From CAZWHE01 sp964633825 (GTDB lineage Bacteria > Planctomycetota > B15-G4 > CAYZWU01), in the NCBI GenBank assembly GCA_964633825.1, contig CAZWHE010000022.1, positions 1 through 36,779 of the forward strand: a stretch of 36,779 nucleotides of DNA, read 5' to 3'. A model generated the notes under the pieces. That model did no database searches. It worked only from the letters and a program-made list of their open reading frames with translations, and was not told where the DNA came from. Positions 35,291 to 36,779 of this stretch are shown piece by piece. How positions within the stretch are numbered: the stretch's first letter is position 1; the number at the start of each line of letters is the position of its first letter. The position numbers were made by a program, and so were the translations under genes.

Positions 35291-36229
35291 TCAAGGAGTG
35301 AAATGGGAAGGAACGCGTTCTTTGCAGCCCGGCGGGTCGTCCCCGGCCCCGCCCAGGAAGCGCATCAGCCGGCGCGCAATGGCCAGAAAGAAGACGCCCG
35401 TAACCAGCCCGGCCGGGATGTCGATGCCGTAATGAGGGCCGCCATAGACCGTGGCGAAGAAGAGACCGGTGAAAAGAAGGGCGAAGAGATAACGGATCTT
35501 TCCCCCTTCCCGCCAGACGAAAAAGGTCACGATGAAGGCGATGGCGATGTGCGAGCTCGGAAAGGCGCCGGTGTCGCACTCGAGAGCGCCCAGCATGCCG
35601 GTGAGTATGGGACCGAACACGATCCCGTCCCAGTGGATGTGGCCGAGCCGAAGATACTGCTGCGGCCCGCCGGCGGGAAGAATGATGAACAGGATAAAAC
35701 AGAAGTAGAAACAGGCCGAAACGGTGAAGATAAAAAAGGGAAATGTTTTCCTGTTCCGCAGCCAGAGATAAAGCCCGCCGCCCGGAATGAGAAGGTAGTA
35801 AGAAAAGTAGGACGCCGCCATCGCTTCCTGGAACCATAGGGCGGACAGGGCTTCGGGGAAAGCCTCGGAGAGCTGGACCCCGAAGATCAGGTCGTCCGAG
35901 TGTGAAAGCCAGTGATCGATGGGACCGAACGGACTGCCCACGTTGATCAGAGCCGTCTCCTCGTAGAGGAAATAAAAAACCAGGACGGGGTACCAATCGA
36001 GGAGGAAAGCCTTCCATTTCCCTCCCGGTTTCCGAAGCGTGCCGACAAAGAAAGGGAGAAGCAGGGCCGCGGCGGCGTGCAAAAGGGCGAGCTGCATTCC
36101 GAGCGAGGAGGGATGGAGAAAGAGAGCGGCGAGCGTTCCCGATGCGAGAAGATATAAGACGGTGATCACGTCGACGGGTCGGAGCACCGACCGGGGGGGT
36201 AACAATTCCGAGTGGCGATTCCGGGTCAT
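35291..36229 (-). CDS. PAP2-superfamily integral membrane phosphatase/transferase
   Basis: A 312-residue protein with about six to eight predicted membrane helices. The phosphatase motifs are GAFPSSHIA (PSSH in place of PSGH) and ATVYGGPHYGIDIPAG, giving the two histidines and aspartate of the PAP2 site. The long hydrophobic N-terminal half and PSSH form resemble the PAP2_3 branch that includes inositol-phosphoceramide synthase-like enzymes, so phospholipid or polyprenyl-phosphate chemistry is likely. The start was set at 36229 because GGAAGGGA is 8 bases upstream and the ATG overlaps the stop of the preceding gene (ATGA); an ATG at 36238 is possible. Confidence 0.85.
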   Translation of the reverse strand: MTRNRHSELLPPRSVLRPVDVITVLYLLASGTLAALFLHPSSLGMQLALLHAAAALLLPFFVGTLRKPGGKWKAFLLDWYPVLVFYFLYEETALINVGSPFGPIDHWLSHSDDLIFGVQLSEAFPEALSALWFQEAMAASYFSYYLLIPGGGLYLWLRNRKTFPFFIFTVSACFYFCFILFIILPAGGPQQYLRLGHIHWDGIVFGPILTGMLGALECDTGAFPSSHIAIAFIVTFFVWREGGKIRYLFALLFTGLFFATVYGGPHYGIDIPAGLVTGVFFLAIARRLMRFLGGAGDDPPGCKERVPSHFTP

Positions 36230-36779
36230 CGGATCCATCCCTTCCGCCTGTACCAGGCCGCCGTCTCGGTGATGCCCCGTTCGAGGTCCCATTCCGGCGC
36301 ATACCCGAAATCCTCGCGGGCGCGCTTGTTCGAACAGAGCCAGGCTTCCTGAACGATCTCTTTCGCTTTGTGGCGGTTGAGGGTGACGGCCCGTCCGATC
36401 AGCGCACCGGCTGTTTCCGAAATAAAAGCCGCGACGAAAAGGACGGCGGACGGGATGGTGATTCTCATTCCGCGTCCCACGGCCCGGGCCACCGTCTCGG
36501 AGAGCTCGGCCCAGTCCTGGTCGCTGCTCGTCAGAAAGTAGGTGCCGCCCTCGGTCCGGTCGCTGAGTGCACAGGCCGCGGTGCCGGCGGCCAGGTCTTT
36601 GACGTGGACCAGGGAGAGGCGCCTCTTCGAAGATCCCACGAGGGGCACAATCCCCCGGGAAGCGAGCTTGAAGTAGATGAAGATATCCCTGTCCCGCGGT
36701 CCATAAACAGCCGGCGGCCGGATGATCGAAACGGGGAGGTCGTCCTTTTTTTCGAGATCGGCCCGTTCGCCCGCCAGCT
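36226..36779 (-). CDS. NAD-dependent epimerase/dehydratase (SDR), 5' part outside the window
   Basis: The C-terminal 183 residues of an extended-SDR protein; the frame stays open to the window edge, so the Rossmann fold (GxxGxxG, YxxxK) is missing from view. Visible segments are SIIRPPAVYGPRDRD, the substrate-binding RRLSLVHVKDLAAG and the C-terminal YAPEWDLERGITETAAWYR, all typical of NAD-dependent sugar epimerases/dehydratases. A start at 36648 suggested by a GTG would cut the conserved RPPAVYGPRD block, so it is rejected. A hydrophobic stretch around LFVAAFISETAGALIG resembles members acting on lipid-linked or sterol substrates. The stop overlaps the PAP2 gene start. Confidence 0.88.
   Translation of the reverse strand, partial: LAGERADLEKKDDLPVSIIRPPAVYGPRDRDIFIYFKLASRGIVPLVGSSKRRLSLVHVKDLAAGTAACALSDRTEGGTYFLTSSDQDWAELSETVARAVGRGMRITIPSAVLFVAAFISETAGALIGRAVTLNRHKAKEIVQEAWLCSNKRAREDFGYAPEWDLERGITETAAWYRRKGWIR

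Overview
The window (about 60% G+C by eye, all genes bacterial) looks like a chromosomal segment of a Planctomycetota-like or related deep-branching Gram-negative bacterium. This placement is an inference from gene content: a receptor-type Ser/Thr kinase carrying kinesin-light-chain-type TPRs, a peptidase-MA-like (DUF1570-type) protein fused to a DUF1080-like domain, FGE-like proteins, and several very long membrane-anchored proteins made of carboxypeptidase-regulatory-like beta-sandwich repeats. No rRNA, tRNA, CRISPR array, prophage or complete transposase gene was recognised.

Layout. (1) 1-395 is non-coding, with an A/T-stem hairpin, a palindrome and an unusual 10-bp phased tandem repeat. 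(2) 396-1671, minus strand: an AbrB-type antitoxin and Doc-type toxin pair behind a consensus sigma70 promoter whose -10 lies inside a palindrome, followed by a cysteine-cluster (YkgJ-like) protein. (3) 1862-3622, minus: an exported FGE-sulfatase-domain protein lacking the catalytic cysteines. (4) 3808-13635, plus: an RluD-like pseudouridine synthase, then propionyl-CoA/methylmalonyl-CoA genes: mutase large subunit without a B12 domain, epimerase, carboxyltransferase, biotin carboxylase and biotin carrier. A 992-residue membrane kinase-TPR protein sits in the middle of them, with its start overlapping the epimerase stop. (5) 13827-16638, plus: a SurA/parvulin-like anchored protein and a LipM-like octanoyltransferase. 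(6) 16690-19896, minus: gcvH-gcvPA-gcvPB of the glycine cleavage system, without gcvT. The LipM-like enzyme next door could lipoylate GcvH.

(7) 19962-22503: two long-palindrome, MITE-like elements sharing the terminus GGGGACACAATRCG. They bracket a single gene for a repeat-rich anchored protein. (8) 22505-29185: two further, larger paralogues of that protein, transcribed divergently. (9) 29379-34112, plus: a three-repeat exported protein directly followed by a 1,244-residue mosaic of TPR, gluzincin-like, DUF1080-like and cysteine-less thioredoxin-like segments. (10) 34113-36779, minus: an operon-like set of SDR epimerase (cut by the window edge), PAP2-type membrane phosphatase, RmlC-like cupin epimerase and protein-L-isoaspartate methyltransferase.

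The metabolic core connects propionyl-CoA to succinyl-CoA and glycine to methylene-THF. The rest is cell-envelope biology of unknown role. No recognised defence system is present apart from the toxin-antitoxin pair. The most unusual items are the paired palindromic elements with their positions relative to genes, the kinase embedded in the propionate genes, the multi-domain DUF1570-type fusion and the 10-bp repeat array. Start codons were chosen from visible Shine-Dalgarno (SD) sequences and signal peptides where possible. Everything was read by eye, without database searches.
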